Positions 5,503-6,235 of a DNA stretch of 6,235 nucleotides are shown here, in pieces. A program made the position numbers and the translations under genes. Location: positions 1 through 6,235 of the forward strand of contig PWMO01000396.1 in assembly GCA_003558175.1 (NCBI GenBank), read 5' to 3'. The notes beneath the pieces were generated by a model. It was given only the letters and a program-made list of their open reading frames with translations. It searched no databases and was not told where the DNA came from. Within the stretch, counting starts at the first letter, position 1. The number at the start of each line of letters is the position of its first letter. This DNA comes from Spirochaetaceae bacterium. Its GTDB lineage: Bacteria; Spirochaetota; Spirochaetia; DSM-27196; PWMO01.

Positions 5503-6235
5503 ATGAAAAACATTAAGCTCGGGGTCAAACTGATAGGCGGTTTTTCGCTGGTTGCTCTGATCGTGCTGGTTGTCGGGATTTTCGGCTGGACCGGTGCCGT
5601 GCAGCTGAACGAACATATCGACGAGATCGGCGTGGTGCGGATGCCGTCGGTTGAAAACCTGCTTATCATCAAGAGCGAGAGCAACGCAATCAGAATCTCT
5701 CTGCGTTCGTTGCTCAACCCGCGCATGTCGCGCGAAGAACGCGAACGGCAGTATGCCAACATCGAGCGCTCGCGGCGTAACTATCAGCTCGCCTGGGACA
5801 TTTACGAGCCGCTCGAACAGACGCCGGAAGAGGAGCGCATCTGGAACGAGTTTGTCCCGGCGTGGAACGCCTGGGCCGAGATCAACGATCAGTTTATGCA
5901 GATGTCGCGCAACATTGAAGAAACCGACATCCTGAACCCGGCAGAGTATGTCGGCGACTTCGCCGGCTTCATCGGAGACCACCACGAGCTGATGGGCCGC
6001 GTTACCAACTACATCCTCACCGGTGAAGACTTCCCCGGCGGGGACGACCCAACCGCCTGTAACTTCGGCCGCTGGCTTGCCGACTACCAGACAACCAACC
6101 CGGAGTTGATGCGCGTGCTGGATAGCATTCGCGATCCGCACAACGAGTTTCACGCCAGCGTCGCCCGCATTCGCAACGCCACCCAGGCAGGCAACAACCA
6201 GGCTGCGGTAGCCGAGTACGCCAACACCATGCGAC
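5503..6235 (+). CDS. Methyl-accepting chemotaxis protein, N-terminal part with CZB-like sensory module (partial)
   Basis: The frame is open from ATG 5503 to the window edge (244 codons), so only the N-terminal part is seen. MKNIKLGVKLIGGFSLVALI and the residues after it give a short basic start and a transmembrane helix at about 11-29, typical of chemoreceptors. Residues 30-155 are predicted to be mostly helical, charged and rich in Arg/Glu, consistent with a four-helix-bundle ligand-binding domain. Residues 160-217 carry a pattern like the chemoreceptor zinc-binding (CZB) domain: HHELMGRV (160-167), CNFGRWL (186-192) and HNEFH (213-217), giving the 3His/1Cys ligand set (H160 or H161, C186, H213, H217). 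No second membrane segment occurs before the edge, so this module should lie outside the cytoplasm. The HAMP and methyl-accepting signalling domains would lie downstream and are not seen, so the receptor assignment is inferred from the N-terminal half. A strong Shine-Dalgarno site and a good promoter precede it. Confidence 0.85.
   Translation, partial: MKNIKLGVKLIGGFSLVALIVLVVGIFGWTGAVQLNEHIDEIGVVRMPSVENLLIIKSESNAIRISLRSLLNPRMSREERERQYANIERSRRNYQLAWDIYEPLEQTPEEERIWNEFVPAWNAWAEINDQFMQMSRNIEETDILNPAEYVGDFAGFIGDHHELMGRVTNYILTGEDFPGGDDPTACNFGRWLADYQTTNPELMRVLDSIRDPHNEFHASVARIRNATQAGNNQAAVAEYANTMR

Noticed and set aside
5407..6153. Minus-strand open frame of 248 codons opposite the chemoreceptor
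   Set aside because: The sense strand has a strong Shine-Dalgarno site, promoter, membrane helix and CZB-like motifs; the antisense frame runs through the promoter region.
1..6235. CRISPR arrays, insertion sequences, phage genes or a defence system
   Set aside because: I saw no spaced direct repeats, transposase or integrase motifs, or terminal inverted repeats. The tmRNA 3' end, a common integration site, is not followed by an integrase or a duplicated 3' segment in this window.

Overview
The window is GC-rich bacterial chromosome, most likely from a spirochaete. The best evidence is the tmRNA gene: the sequence around its resume codon (CCTTTATAGCTGCC), its tag ORF and its 3' part resemble the Treponema pallidum tmRNA as I remember it, which is a recollection and not a search result. 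The gene families present (SmpB, inositol-monophosphatase family, DUF72, Tex, chemoreceptor) are compatible with that but not diagnostic.

Layout, left to right. Positions 2-94 are the last 30 codons of smpB, the SsrA-binding protein. A well-placed ribosome binding site then leads into an inositol-monophosphatase family gene, probably a HisN-type histidinol phosphatase (147-920). A 61-bp convergent gap separates it from a minus-strand gene (982-1533) for a small membrane-anchored protein. That protein looks like the N-terminal, non-catalytic half of certain M23 peptidases. A 78-bp divergent promoter region follows, in which one TTGACAA heptamer can serve as -35 box for both directions. Next is a complete ssrA (tmRNA) gene at 1612-1962, with acceptor stem, T arm, four pseudoknots and a tag ORF. 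Only 9 nt after its 3' end begins a DUF72/YecE gene (1972-2880) that is interrupted by one in-frame TAA. A 145-bp gap without clear genes leads to tex (3026-5341), a full-length RNA-binding transcription accessory protein. An AT-rich promoter region (5342-5502) precedes the 5' part of a chemoreceptor gene (5503 to the window edge) whose sensory domain carries a zinc-binding (CZB-like) His/Cys pattern.

How the genes relate: smpB and ssrA lie about 1.5 kb apart and encode the two partners of trans-translation, the rescue of stalled ribosomes. Tex belongs to RNA/transcription housekeeping. The HisN-like enzyme and the chemoreceptor are functionally separate. The window is mostly housekeeping DNA, and I see no mobile element, CRISPR array or defence system. 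The points of most interest are the nonsense codon in the DUF72 gene, the tmRNA/DUF72 junction, the shared -35 element, the catalytic-domain-less M23-like protein, the variant degradation tag and the predicted extracytoplasmic CZB-like module. Three of the four complete protein genes (the minus-strand gene, DUF72 and tex) have no visible Shine-Dalgarno sequence and may have very short or no leaders.
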